Origin: Paraburkholderia solitsugae
GTDB lineage: Bacteria > Pseudomonadota > Gammaproteobacteria > Burkholderiales > Burkholderiaceae
Length of the DNA stretch: 64,000 bases
Direction of reading: 5' to 3'
Assembly: GCF_013177695.1 (NCBI RefSeq)
Contig: NZ_WOEY01000015.1
Location: forward strand, 1 to 64,000
A program made the translations under genes and the position numbers. The notes beneath the pieces were generated by a model. It was not told the DNA's origin. It searched no databases and saw nothing but the letters and a program-made list of their open reading frames with translations. This document shows, in pieces, positions 17,070 through 26,461 of this stretch (position 1 is the first letter of the stretch; every line of letters starts with the position of its first letter).

Positions 17070-17429
17070 ATGAGAATCGCCATCCTAGAATCCGATGCCG
17101 CAGCACTTGACTGCGCGCTCGAAATCCTCTCAGCCGCTGGGCATCTCTGTTTTGGCGCCCTTTGTGACAAAACATTGGACGGGCTGCTCGAACAAGTGTC
17201 CGTCGATCTAGTGATACTCGATTGGGTGGCGCCGGATGCACTCCGATACGATACATTGCGCTGTCTGTGCAGACGTGGATCCGTGATCCCCGTTGTCCTG
17301 TGCGTGACGTCGCGCACGTCGCAGCAAGCGATCGCAGCGGGGCTGAAGAGTGGCGCAAACATCTGCCTCGAGAAGCCGCTCGGCAGCGCGCAGTCGCTTG
17401 CGCACATTCACGCTTTTAGGGCGTCGTAG
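17070..17429 (+). CDS. Response-regulator receiver domain, probably truncated
   Basis: A 119-residue CheY-like receiver. Acidic residues lie in the first strand region (ILESDAA), the phospho-acceptor Asp in DLVILDW, a Thr in VVLCVTSR, and Lys in CLEKPLG. Burkholderiales relatives with this N-terminus (MRIAILESDAAALD) usually continue into an OmpR-type DNA-binding domain. Here the protein stops soon after the Lys. No winged-helix sequence follows in any frame that I can see. It is either a stand-alone receiver or a truncated relic; the surrounding debris favours truncation. Confidence 0.55.
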   Translation: MRIAILESDAAALDCALEILSAAGHLCFGALCDKTLDGLLEQVSVDLVILDWVAPDALRYDTLRCLCRRGSVIPVVLCVTSRTSQQAIAAGLKSGANICLEKPLGSAQSLAHIHAFRAS

Positions 17430-18205
17430 CGATCCTTCTTCCAAAGTCTTTTCAACCAGGCCCATGTCTCAGGATCGCGCGAGCAAGCTGTAGTCGATCG
17501 AATCGGAGGCACGGCTGATTTTCAATTGCGCCAGCGTGGTAGCAGCGCTCGTCGACTTGACCGATCTTCGAGGCCTCGGTGCGAGGTCTGCCGCACATGC
17601 GGTGCACCGCATTCGGGCGGCAACGGCCGCTTGTGTCATGGCCGCATGCATATCAATACCAGCCTGACCCATCGTATCGGTTGGGCACGCGCGCTCGTCT
17701 CGGCTAAAGCACGCAGGGATTCTGAGCACAACCCCGATCATCCCTCGCGCCACGACGGGAGCACATAGATCAGCAGCGAGCATGATGCGCGACGCCCTAC
17801 GCGGCATGTGGATACCCCGCCGCAACTTGCCTGCCGCAGACTTCGTTGCATGGCAGAGTTGCCACGCTACGCCACTCGCGCGTCGCGCCGTTCGCTTCGA
17901 AGCAGGTCGGCGCCCATGGCGTTCGGTCTCCGGCATCGCGCGAAGGCGTCGCCGAAATACGTTTCTCCTTGGCCTGTCGGATAGGCGACTGATCGACGGC
18001 AGCCGCGGCGGCAATATCGAGCGATGGCTGAACCACGCATGATCGCAACGACCATACGTGCGCTGGGAATTTTCATATATTGGATATGAATATGCTAATC
18101 AATTATTTTTGTGCGATTTCTTTTGAAATGTTTTTTCATTAGAGCCGGTAACTTCTCGTGATGAAATATTTGGCATCGTGTGGTGGCTAAAGAATTGATC
18201 GTGGC
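17430..18205. other. Gene-free stretch with no recognisable content
   Basis: The open frames here, including a 181-codon one on the minus strand, are Arg- and Ala-rich with no motif or start signal and look like GC-driven noise. A+T content rises sharply from about 18065, leading into the interrupted promoter. Confidence 0.3.
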
Positions 18206-18260
18206 CGCCAACATGTTGTTCGATTCAGCCATAAAAATGCGTCGCAAACCATCCTTATGT
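18206..18260 (+). promoter_or_regulatory. Upstream part of the first GlxA-type regulator promoter, split by IS5-family element
   Basis: CGCCAACATGTT starts at 18206, a second half-site (CAGCCAT) lies 21 bp on, and the -10-like TATGTACGAT would start at 18256. The IS lies between TATGT (18256-18260) and ACGAT (19900-19904). With the element and one ATGT copy removed, the box to -10 spacing equals that of the three other promoters in this window (at 23088, 29447 and 58305). Confidence 0.75.
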
Positions 18261-19895
18261 AGTCGGTCTTGCAGAATGGCGAGAAGCCAGGCGGAGTAAG
18301 GGAATGGGTGCGAACACGGGGTTGCGAAACTCCCAGATTCAATATGGAATTGGCATATCTTCTGGGAGTTGAGAGCCGCCGATGAGCACGCCCGATTTCT
18401 TCCGCAGCCGCCTGGATGCAATGATCGATTTGCGTCACCCGCTGGCCGTACTGGCTAACCGGATGCCATGGGCATCGATCGAAGCGACGTTGACGCCGAT
18501 GTTCGAGCGCCGTGTTCGCGAAGGCCGGGTGACCGCAGAGGTTGATCTGTTCGGCGTGACGCCTAAGCTCGCAGGTTCTGGTGTCAGCGCTGCAGGACGT
18601 CCACGCCTGTCCATCCGTCTGATGGTCGGTCTGCTGTATCTGAAACACGCGTACAACGAAAGCGACGACTCGGTGTGCGAGCGTTGGGCAGAAAGCGTGT
18701 ATTTTCAGTACTTCTGCGGCGAGGAGTATTTCCAGCCGCGTCTGCCGTGCGACCCGACCAACCTGGTGCGCTTTCGGCAGGCGCTGGGCGAAGCCGGTGT
18801 CGAGGAACTGCTGGCGACGACGATTGCGGCGGCCATGGAGATGAAGGCGGTGACACCGGCCGAACTCGAGCGCGTGATTGTTGATACGACGGTCCAGGAG
18901 AAAGCGGTTGCATATCCGACCGACAGCCGTCTGCTTGAGGTGGCACGGGCCAGACTCGTGCAACTGGCGCAACGCGCCGGTCTGGCGCTGAAGCAAACGT
19001 ACGAGCGTGAAGGCAAACGACTGCGTCGCCGCGCGGGCGGCTATGCGCATGCGAAGCAGTTCAGGCGCCTGCGTCGTGTACTCAAACGTCAGCGCACAGT
19101 ATTGGGACGATTACTGCGTGACATCGAACGCAAGCTATCCGGGGCCCCGGACGAACGGCAGACACAACTGCGCGTGTGGCTCGAGCGTGCATGGCGCATT
19201 TGCCGCCAACGTCCAAAGGACAAGAACAAGTTGTACGCCCTGCACGCGCCTGAAGTTGAGTGCATCGGCAAAGGCAAGGCGCGGCAGCCCTACGAGTTCG
19301 GCGTCAAGGTAAGTCTCGCGATCACGGAGAAACAAGGACTGATCGTCGGCGCACGGGCGTTCCCAGGCAACCCATACGACGGCCACACGCTGGCGGAGCA
19401 ACTCGAACAGAGCTCCATTCTGTTGCAGGATCTGCCCGGTACGCCGCAACCGAAGACCGTGCTGGTCGATCTCGGGTTTCGTGGCGTCGACGCCGAAGTA
19501 TCATCAGTACAACTTATTCATCGTGGCAAATACAAGACCCTGACCCGCACGCAGCGACATTGGCTCAAGCGACGGCAGGCGATCGAACCGATCATCGGCC
19601 ATGTGAAGCACGACCACGGCATGCGGCGTTGCTGGCTCAAAGGGCAAACCGGCGATGCGCTACACGCGGTGCTGTGTGCTGCCGGCTACAACCTGCGCTG
19701 GTTGCTGCGCGCCATCGTCCGCCTGGGCCTGAGGCCCGTATTTTTTACCCTCGCGTTGCTGCATTGGCTCGCCGATGTCACGTTGAAGTCGGCGCTTGCT
19801 CGCCACAACCACTTTCGGTGGGTTGATTCCAGTTCGCCGACAGGCCGCCCCCGTGGCTTAGCTCGCTACGCAAACTGAATTTTGCAGGTCCGACT
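18261..19895 (+). mobile_element. IS5-family (IS1478-like) insertion sequence
   Basis: A 1635-bp element. The left end AGTCGGTCTTGCAGAAT and the complement of the right end AGTCGGACCTGCAAAAT match at 14 of 17 positions. It is flanked by a 4-bp direct repeat ATGT (18257-18260 and 19896-19899). It has inserted into the promoter of the regulator gene downstream, in the same orientation. Confidence 0.85.
18382..19878 (+). CDS. IS5-family transposase
   Basis: A 498-residue intact transposase. The N-terminal DUF772-type domain begins with DLRHPLAVLANRMPW and includes GRPRLSIRLMVGLLYLKHAY. The DDE domain has the first Asp in VIVDTTVQEKAVAYPTD, the second in TVLVDLGFRGVD, and the final Glu in RQAIEPIIGHVKHDHGM. 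A basic coiled region lies between. This layout is that of the IS1478-like group of IS5. The full-length frame suggests recent arrival. Confidence 0.9.
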   Translation: MSTPDFFRSRLDAMIDLRHPLAVLANRMPWASIEATLTPMFERRVREGRVTAEVDLFGVTPKLAGSGVSAAGRPRLSIRLMVGLLYLKHAYNESDDSVCERWAESVYFQYFCGEEYFQPRLPCDPTNLVRFRQALGEAGVEELLATTIAAAMEMKAVTPAELERVIVDTTVQEKAVAYPTDSRLLEVARARLVQLAQRAGLALKQTYEREGKRLRRRAGGYAHAKQFRRLRRVLKRQRTVLGRLLRDIERKLSGAPDERQTQLRVWLERAWRICRQRPKDKNKLYALHAPEVECIGKGKARQPYEFGVKVSLAITEKQGLIVGARAFPGNPYDGHTLAEQLEQSSILLQDLPGTPQPKTVLVDLGFRGVDAEVSSVQLIHRGKYKTLTRTQRHWLKRRQAIEPIIGHVKHDHGMRRCWLKGQTGDALHAVLCAAGYNLRWLLRAIVRLGLRPVFFTLALLHWLADVTLKSALARHNHFRWVDSSSPTGRPRGLARYAN

Positions 19896-19970
19896 ATGTA
19901 CGATCAGTTCCAGAAATTAATCCGGCTCAAAGCAAGCTGGAACAGGCAACTAATTTCCGGGGAAAATCAG

Positions 19971-20960
19971 ATGGAGTGCTCTTCAGTCCTTTACCGCACC
20001 GGCGCAGTGCCGCCCCACGTTTCGCCTGTGACTGGCATCGTGAGGCATATTGGCATAGTCCTGTTTGGTGGCTTTGCCCTTCTGGAGGCTGCAGCGGTCG
20101 TGGAGGTATTCCAGTCGGTGAATGCGCTCACTGAGGGCGAACGGTGCGACGTAATGTGTTACGACGTTAGTCTGTTGTCAGCGGCAGGGGGCAGGATCGT
20201 CAGCTCTTCATCGGTATTCGTCTGGACCGAAGGCATCGAGGCGCTGCGCGACTCAGAGCGCTTTCACGCTTTGTTTATTGCAGGCGGCGCAGGGGTGAAC
20301 GATGCCCTACACGATGAATACCTCATTGCCTGGCTGCGTCGGACGCATCCACGCAGCGACTTGGTATTCCCGATCGGTGAAGGACAATTGCTGCTAGACG
20401 TCGCCGGATTCGGGCAGGCCACCGGCGTTAGGCGTTACTGCGAACACGCTGGCGAAACCATGCGGATCGGCGCCGGTAGTGGGCCTTCGAGTGTCGCCGC
20501 AAGCCCGTTGCAAACAGCCATCGCAGTGGTCGAGGAGGATTTCGGTAGCGAAATTGCGCGTCAGATCGCTAACTGGGTTACACCATCTACGGATACCCGG
20601 TTTACTGCAATTGTGCGCAAGAATGCTTCGGTAGGCGTGAGCGAGAATATCAAGGCGTCGGCAAAGTGGCTGGAAGCGAACGGTCACCGTCCGATCTCGA
20701 TCGACGCCGCCGCGCAGATCGCCGGCATGAGCGAGCGCAATTTCCTGAGGCGTTTCAAGATCGAAATGGGTGTGACGCCGTCTGACTATTTGCTGTACGT
20801 GCGGCTTGATATGAGCTGTCGCCTGCTTGTTGAAACCGTCCTGCCAGTCGACAAGGTGGCGCGTCACTGTGGCATTGGATGTGGCGGTCGGCTCGCGAAA
20901 CTCTTTCGCAAGCATCTTGCGACGACACCTACCGAGTATCGCGCGAGCAAGCGGGTTTGA
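19971..20960 (+). CDS. GlxA-type AraC-family regulator (copy 1)
   Basis: A 329-residue regulator. Residues about 22-200 form a DJ-1/PfpI-like domain (HIGIVLFGGFALLEAAAVVE, later LFIAGGAGV). The C-terminal 100 residues are an AraC-type double HTH (ISIDAAAQIAGMSERNFLRR, then VDKVARHCGIGCGGRLAKLF and ending TPTEYRASKRV). The ATG at 19971 follows CCGGGGAAA. An ATG at 19896 is rejected because it lies inside the -10 element. It is paralogous to 23214-24206 and to the gene at 63213. The IS5-family element cuts its promoter, so expression is probably altered. A role in EPS control is inferred from promoter boxes shared with the EPS genes. Confidence 0.85.
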   Translation: MECSSVLYRTGAVPPHVSPVTGIVRHIGIVLFGGFALLEAAAVVEVFQSVNALTEGERCDVMCYDVSLLSAAGGRIVSSSSVFVWTEGIEALRDSERFHALFIAGGAGVNDALHDEYLIAWLRRTHPRSDLVFPIGEGQLLLDVAGFGQATGVRRYCEHAGETMRIGAGSGPSSVAASPLQTAIAVVEEDFGSEIARQIANWVTPSTDTRFTAIVRKNASVGVSENIKASAKWLEANGHRPISIDAAAQIAGMSERNFLRRFKIEMGVTPSDYLLYVRLDMSCRLLVETVLPVDKVARHCGIGCGGRLAKLFRKHLATTPTEYRASKRV

Positions 20961-21671
20961 GTGGCCAACAGCGGTGCGTGCATTTCGGACATGGTTCACT
21001 TCGCTAATTACCGTCAGGTCAGAAATCAGTCATATCGTTTATCGTGGAAGCATGGCTATTCTTTTATTCTATTTAATTATTATTTATTACAAGTGGCGTT
21101 AGCTATTCGAATTGGTTGAGTAGCGTCTGGTCACGCTGGCTGCGTGGAGACTAACAAATCACAATCGGCATTGTCCACGATAGATGGTTTTTTTTGAACA
21201 ATGACCAACCGATTAGTGCCATGGTCGGTGCGCTCAGGAAAATCGGAGAAAAAGTCCACTTTCGAATTAAGTGCGGAGCGCAAACGGTTCCTCGCGAAAA
21301 GTTTGCCAAATTGAAGCTGTGCCATTGGTCCATCGTCGACGGAAGATCGATGGCGATGGCTAGCGGTGCGCCAGAAATGCATTAACTAGGCCTGGTTCAG
21401 CCAAAATCCGAATTGCTTCCGCCACGCGCGGTTACGTGGCCACCTGAGGCCCTATGCTTCCGCCTAGCCGTTTCGGTACCCGGGTGTGCGACAACACCGT
21501 TTGAATCTAAGTGGTCGTCACCGAACTCCTGATGGCAGCCTAAAGCGTCGACCTGCGCGCACTTTACCTCTGCGCGTCGCTGTCGACCGTGCAGGTTTTC
21601 TGCGGCTATCGGTGTGGGGCAGCGGTGGCTCGACCGTGAATCGGCCATAGCAATCATATTCGGAGTCTCTT
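20961..21671. other. Intergenic stretch between regulator copy 1 and galU
   Basis: No gene with recognisable motifs. An A+T-rich stretch at 21040-21110 may hold a promoter. The galU ribosome-binding site GGAGTC is at 21661. Short frames here have no supporting start signal. Confidence 0.3.
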
Positions 21672-22553
21672 ATGCTAAAAGTTACAAAAGCAGTGTTTCC
21701 GGTAGCTGGTCTTGGCACCCGATTTCTTCCTGCCACGAAGGCTAGCCCAAAGGAAATGCTGCCAGTCGTCGATAAACCGCTGATTCAATACGCGGTGGAG
21801 GAGGCCATGGCCGCAGGCATCACCGAAATGATCTTCGTCACGGGCCGCAGCAAGCGTGCCATCGAAGACCATTTCGATAAGTCGTATGAAGTCGAGGCGG
21901 AACTGGAAGCGCGCGGTAAGAACAAGCTGCTGGAGTTGGTGCGCAGCATCAAGCCGAGTCATGTTGACTGTTTTTACGTGCGTCAGTCGGAGGCGCTCGG
22001 CCTCGGGCACGCTGTGCTGTGCGCTGAGAAACTGGTGGGTGATAACCCGTTCGCCGTAATTCTCGCGGACGACCTCCTATACGGCACCCCCCCTGTCATG
22101 ACGCAGATGATCGAGGTGTTCAATCATTACCATAGCTCGGTGATCGGTGTTGAGGAAATTTCGGCACAGGATACCAAGTCGTACGGGATCATCGACGGCA
22201 GGGAATGGGGGGATTCGATTATCAAAATGTCGGGCATCGTTGAAAAACCTGAGCCGAGTATGGCACCTTCGAATCCGGGTGTGGTGGGTCGATACGTGCT
22301 GAAGCCGCGGATTTTCAAACATCTTCGCGCAATCACGCCGGGCGCGGGCGGCGAACTCCAGTTGACGGATGCAATCCAGTCGTTGCTAGCCGATGAACAG
22401 GTACTTGCATACAAGTACGACGGCACGCGCTTTGACTGCGGCAGTAAGCTTGGCTATCTGAAGGCGGCGGTGGAATTTGCACTGCGGCATCCCGAGGTAC
22501 GCGTCGAGTTTCGTGCATACCTGGAGCAGCACCTGTCTCTCCTGCAGTTGTGA
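21672..22553 (+). CDS. galU: UTP-glucose-1-phosphate uridylyltransferase
   Basis: A 293-residue nucleotidyltransferase making UDP-glucose from UTP and glucose-1-phosphate. The N-terminal signature [20 protein letters not shown] is complete, followed by the uridine-binding [13 protein letters not shown]. Other family blocks are [36 protein letters not shown] and [12 protein letters not shown]. Length is standard. UDP-glucose feeds the initiating transferase (31512) and Ugd (54722). It stands alone between the two GlxA-type regulators; the shared promoter box was not found upstream. Confidence 0.95.
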   Translation: MLKVTKAVFPVAGLGTRFLPATKASPKEMLPVVDKPLIQYAVEEAMAAGITEMIFVTGRSKRAIEDHFDKSYEVEAELEARGKNKLLELVRSIKPSHVDCFYVRQSEALGLGHAVLCAEKLVGDNPFAVILADDLLYGTPPVMTQMIEVFNHYHSSVIGVEEISAQDTKSYGIIDGREWGDSIIKMSGIVEKPEPSMAPSNPGVVGRYVLKPRIFKHLRAITPGAGGELQLTDAIQSLLADEQVLAYKYDGTRFDCGSKLGYLKAAVEFALRHPEVRVEFRAYLEQHLSLLQL

Positions 22554-23087
22554 TGTTGCCGCGCCTCGTGGAAAAGCATATTCACATGTTGCAGTGTCGC
22601 GCAGCATGTGGGTACTGAGCCAGATTGTAAGCGTTCGCCGTTCAGGCGATACGGTTCAGTGCGGACCTGACGTGTTGCCCGGCACTGCAAGACGACGCGC
22701 ATTTCGCGGGTTCCGCCGACAGACGCGCTGTAGCTGTCAGAAGGCTCCTCGCGAGCGTCTTGCCATCTGGTTAAATCAAAAAAATCCACCCATTGCGTTG
22801 GCGAAAACGAACTTTCCGACACCCCGAAGCGCCCGCCGACGCCAAAGGTCGAGGAAAGTATAGGTTAGCGTGGCGATGGCCGATGCAGGCCGGCAGAATT
22901 CGTTCTGATTTTGATGATAAAGAACGCGACATTCGGCCATCAGCGATTCGTGACATATGCGAGAAGATCAGCGACATCCTTTAATTTGAATAGGATGCCG
23001 AATAAATAATTGAAAGGCAATCGAATGATTGCAAATCGGATATCCGCTACGGAAGCTTCCGCCTGAATGCTGCGATCGGTCCGTGAC
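22554..23087. other. Intergenic stretch after galU
   Basis: No intact gene. A short plus-strand frame ends at 22984 with ERDIRPSAIRDICEKISDIL, which looks protein-like but has no start signal or known family. A+T-rich sequence follows to about 23040. Confidence 0.3.
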
Positions 23088-23147
23088 CGCCAACGTATTA
23101 TCCAATTCGGCCATCCAGTGACCTTATGCGTGCCGCTTGTGTACGAT
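23088..23147 (+). promoter_or_regulatory. Promoter with shared box, upstream of GlxA-type regulator copy 2
   Basis: CGCCAACGTATT starts at 23088, the second half-site CGGCCAT is 21 bp on, and -10-like TGTGTACGAT is at 23138-23147, 50 bp after the box start. This is the same layout as at 18206, 29447 and 58305. The upstream box differs from the others at two positions. Confidence 0.7.
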
Positions 23148-23213
23148 TGCCGAGATAGTTAAAACGGCTCAAATGTAGCCGTAGGAGGCCACTTATCTTC
23201 GGGGGATGGCTGG

Positions 23214-24206
23214 ATGGCAGGTTTATTTGCCCGCGATAGTCGCGACGCGACTCAGTCTCAGGTACTTCATGACGTTCGCTCCGTAAGACGTATCGGCATT
23301 GCACTGTTCGACGGCTTCTCGCTACCAGAGGCAGCCGCGGTAGTGGAGATTTTTCAGTCAGCCAATGCGCTCTGCATGTCCCTTCGGATAGGTGGGCCAC
23401 GCTATGACGTTCATCTCTTGTCGGTCGGTGGTGGCAGGATTGCGAGTTCGTCATCGGTGTTTGTCTGGACCAACAGTATCAAATCACATGGTCATGCCGG
23501 CGATTTTCATGCGCTCTTTATCGCCGGAGGTGCAGGCGTCCACAGTATGCTGAGTGAAGAACTGATTGCGTGGCTGAGCCGACTCGATCTGCGCAGCGAA
23601 CGGATTTTTCCAATTTCCGAAGGACGCTTGCTATCGGATGTCGCGGAATCATCGAATGCATCCCCAAAATTGCGCCGCGGCGAAGGTGCTCATGAGGTTC
23701 CGTGGAACGGACTGAAAGTTTCTACTTCCCAGCGATCAAGCACTCCGCTGCGAGCTGCACTAGCGCTGATTGAAGAAGATCTCGGCGCGGAAGTCGCGCG
23801 GGAGATCGCCGGCTCTCTAAGGTTGCGCTATGACGCACAGTTTACCTTCGCTACAAAGAAGAACGCATTCGGAGCTGTGAGCGAAAAGATTCAATCGTCG
23901 GCACAATGGCTGGAAATGAACTGCGGAAAAACGATCACGATTGAAGAAGCGGCGCAATATGTCGCGATGAGTGAGCGGAATTTCTTGCGCCGCTTCAAGA
24001 TGGAAATGGGTGTGACGCCGTCCGACTATCTCTTATGCGTTCGAATTGATAAGTGCTGCAATCTTCTTTCTGAAACTGATCTTCCCGTCGACAAGATCGC
24101 GCGGCGATGTGGAATCGGAAGTGGCGGACAACTTTCGAAAGTATTTCGCAAATACCTTGGCGTGACGCCGACTGAGTACCGTGCAAGCAAACGGTCGTTT
24201 AGTTAG
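23214..24206 (+). CDS. GlxA-type AraC-family regulator (copy 2)
   Basis: A 330-residue paralog of copy 1 with the same architecture: DJ-1/PfpI-like N-terminal domain (RIGIALFDGFSLPEAAAVVE and ALFIAGGAGV) and AraC-type double HTH (ITIEEAAQYVAMSERNFLRR, VDKIARRCGIGSGGQLSKVF, ending TPTEYRASKRSFS). Several blocks are near-identical between copies, such as SSSSVFVWT and MGVTPSDYLL. Unlike copy 1 its promoter is intact. The shared upstream box suggests autoregulation or cross-regulation, and the same box at the EPS and yjbH promoters makes it a candidate activator of EPS synthesis. GGGGG at 23201 may serve as ribosome-binding site. Confidence 0.88.
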   Translation: MAGLFARDSRDATQSQVLHDVRSVRRIGIALFDGFSLPEAAAVVEIFQSANALCMSLRIGGPRYDVHLLSVGGGRIASSSSVFVWTNSIKSHGHAGDFHALFIAGGAGVHSMLSEELIAWLSRLDLRSERIFPISEGRLLSDVAESSNASPKLRRGEGAHEVPWNGLKVSTSQRSSTPLRAALALIEEDLGAEVAREIAGSLRLRYDAQFTFATKKNAFGAVSEKIQSSAQWLEMNCGKTITIEEAAQYVAMSERNFLRRFKMEMGVTPSDYLLCVRIDKCCNLLSETDLPVDKIARRCGIGSGGQLSKVFRKYLGVTPTEYRASKRSFS

Positions 24207-24309
24207 GTGCGTCGACAGATGTTATAAAAGACTATTCATGGGGTACAACGGTCGAATGACATGCAGTCGAATCAACGGGGGCATGTCCAACCACGAGTGG
24301 GGATTGCCA

Positions 24310-24858
24310 TCAATAAACCTCGGCAACGCTGAAATTTTTACCCACCGCATCACGCGCGGAGGTGATTGGCGCCTTGTCCAGATCCCAGGCAATCGCGATG
24401 TCGGGATCGTCCCACTGCAACGTGCGTTCGTGCTCGACAAAGCCACGCTCGGTTGTCTTGCAAAGTACCTCTGCGACATCCGACAACACGAGGAAACCAT
24501 GCGCAAACCCTGGCGGAATCCATAGCTGACGGCAGTTGGATGCCGATAGTCGTGCACTGATCCAGCGTCCGAACGTGGGCGACAAGCGTCGCAAGTCAAC
24601 CGCCACATTGACCACTTCACCGTTCACTACACGCACTAGTTTCCCCTGCGGGCGTCGAATCTGATAATGCAGGCCACACAGCACATTGTGGGCGGACACC
24701 GAGTGACGCTCTTGCACGAATCGATAGTTGCGCGCCACATGTTCATCGAATTCCTCTTGATCGAAGCTATCAAACGAAACGCCTCGCATATCGGAGAGGA
24801 TGCGTGGTTCGATCAGCTTGACGTCGGGAATTGCCGTGTGCTTAACCTGAATTGTCAT
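24310..24858 (-). CDS. rmlC: dTDP-4-dehydrorhamnose 3,5-epimerase
   Basis: A 182-residue RmlC. The cupin-fold signature is clear: DMRGVSFDSF near the N-terminus, catalytic His in LCGLHYQIRRPQGKLVRV, then GEVVNVAVDLRR and LWIPPGFAHGFLVLSD. It epimerises the 4-keto sugar on the way to dTDP-rhamnose. No rmlA, rmlB or rmlD lies in the window, so either these are elsewhere or this is a solitary copy supplying a related keto-sugar. It converges with regulator copy 2. Confidence 0.92.
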   Translation of the reverse strand: MTIQVKHTAIPDVKLIEPRILSDMRGVSFDSFDQEEFDEHVARNYRFVQERHSVSAHNVLCGLHYQIRRPQGKLVRVVNGEVVNVAVDLRRLSPTFGRWISARLSASNCRQLWIPPGFAHGFLVLSDVAEVLCKTTERGFVEHERTLQWDDPDIAIAWDLDKAPITSARDAVGKNFSVAEVY

Positions 24859-25323
24859 CTGTAACGAATTAGATCAGGAATTGAAATGAACTTCGATGTG
24901 CTGCGAAATGATCCCAAGCCGGGTTAAGCAGCGATCGGCAAGATACGGCTCTAGAATCCTCATCTCTAAGACCTTGGATAGTACAAGAGTGGGCTTAGTC
25001 TGCAGCGCCAAAAGATTGGTTCGAGACGCCATCTATCGCTCTAACCTCTAACTCCTCACTATACAATTGCGTGGCGAGTTGCCGGGAAAATCCGCTCATG
25101 AAAGATCGCGGAAGAACGGCAATCTAAATTCGGCGGAATCCTTCAATGTTTTGGCGGATCGGACCAAGTGGAACGTAGGACTATCTGTTGTAGGAGATCC
25201 AATCTTTGAACGCGATAGGGGTGCAACCGCCTGTTCGATATGCAGGGTTTTTTGACCTTCACTCCATGTGACACCACACCGATTTCCGGTTGCGCATTGC
25301 GGCATGAGCTAATTTCCCACACG

Positions 25324-25710
25324 ATGACGCACCGACTCGTCGATTTTGATCTATATGCGCGCACAGAATTGCTTGCCTATCTGGTTGCCTCACAACTAGT
25401 AAGGCGTCAGAGGACCAAGCAATGGCTTAATTTCGAGCAACTTGTCGAATATACGCATCTTTGGCTGCGGTTAAACGGTCGCAGAGTTGACTGGCTTCAG
25501 CGCGTCGGGCTTGCATGCCGTGCGCAATGTCTAGCGGAACGGATAGAGCGAACCTCGCGAGAAAGGCGCGACGCAAAGACTGTGGCGCGTATGTTTTTAG
25601 GTGGTCGGCGCCTGGACTTGCGATCTCCAGTCGTGGCGGAGATCTTCGTCGCGTGCGCGGCTAATCTTCCGGGCCAGGTAGTCTTCCATGGTGAGCATGG
25701 CGTGACGTGA
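25324..25710 (+). CDS. Unknown small protein, tandem paralog A
   Basis: A 128-residue protein I do not recognise. After a short lead it has ELLAYLVASQLVRRQRTKQW, then VEYTHLWLRLNGRRVDWLQR and a C-terminal RSPVVAEIFVACA. Its neighbour at 25902 has the same blocks in the same order and almost the same length. It looks helical and soluble with no signal peptide. The start ATG lacks a strong ribosome-binding site. Conservation between the two copies supports it being a real gene. Confidence 0.55.
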   Translation: MTHRLVDFDLYARTELLAYLVASQLVRRQRTKQWLNFEQLVEYTHLWLRLNGRRVDWLQRVGLACRAQCLAERIERTSRERRDAKTVARMFLGGRRLDLRSPVVAEIFVACAANLPGQVVFHGEHGVT

Positions 25711-25901
25711 AACTGGTAGACAGTGATGGGGGATTGGACGAATTGGATCGAAGTTCGTCTGCCCGTGATTCCGGGATCGCTTCAGGATGTCATCGGAAAT
25801 TGCCTTACTTGGCGGGTTGCCCTCTTACTCGTTTTCACTTAACAAAGAGAACAACCTATTGTGCGCAATATTCCCAACCTTGTTGGTTGTCCAGATTAAC
25901 A

Positions 25902-26291
25902 ATGTCCTGGTCAAATTCCTCCGACACACAGACGCGTGCCGATCTACTGACTTATCTCGTCGTGTCGCAGTTAATCAGACGCCGGCTGACCGGGAAGTGG
26001 CTGACGGCACAACACGTGGTTCAATGCACGCATCTGTGGATGTGTGCCAACGGCGGGATCGACTTGCTTCAGCGTGTGGCGCTGGGTAGTTGCGCACAGG
26101 GCGTGGCGATGCATGTAATGCAAGTGTCGAAGGTTCGATTTGATGCCAAGGCGTTAGCTGACGCCTTTGTCGATCACGCTCATCTCGACTATCAGTCTCG
26201 GGTCGTCGTGGAGGTGCACTACGCTTGCACGGTCCATATCATGTCGGGATCGAGCTCTTCGAACCGCCGTGCGAAGCGCGACAGGCAATAA
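25902..26291 (+). CDS. Unknown small protein, tandem paralog B
   Basis: A 129-residue protein paralogous to 25324-25710. DLLTYLVVSQLIRRRLTGKW matches the first block of copy A, and VQCTHLWMCANGGIDLLQR matches its second. The pattern RFDAKALADAF and YQSRVVVEVHYACT also corresponds. Identity by eye is roughly 40 percent over 100 residues. The tail is Ser/Arg-rich. The gene is followed by an IS1182-family element. Function unknown. Confidence 0.55.
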   Translation: MSWSNSSDTQTRADLLTYLVVSQLIRRRLTGKWLTAQHVVQCTHLWMCANGGIDLLQRVALGSCAQGVAMHVMQVSKVRFDAKALADAFVDHAHLDYQSRVVVEVHYACTVHIMSGSSSSNRRAKRDRQ

Positions 26292-26461
26292 CCTACGCTG
26301 CGCTGTTCCAGCCGAAGCAAGCCACTACAGACTGTGCCGATGGCGGAGCGCTGGATCTTCTGATCGGATGCATCTTGAGAGGCTGCTGGTTGTTCTGTCG
26401 GATCTTGCGCATCTGAGGTAGCCGGGATTTTGACGAATTAATACCGGACTTCCGCGTTTGT

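Noticed and set aside
17469..18014. 181-codon minus-strand open frame
   Set aside because: Low-complexity Arg/Ala-rich translation, no ribosome-binding site, no family; treated as noise.
18187..19050. 287-codon minus-strand open frame
   Set aside because: Antisense to the IS5-family transposase; no motifs.
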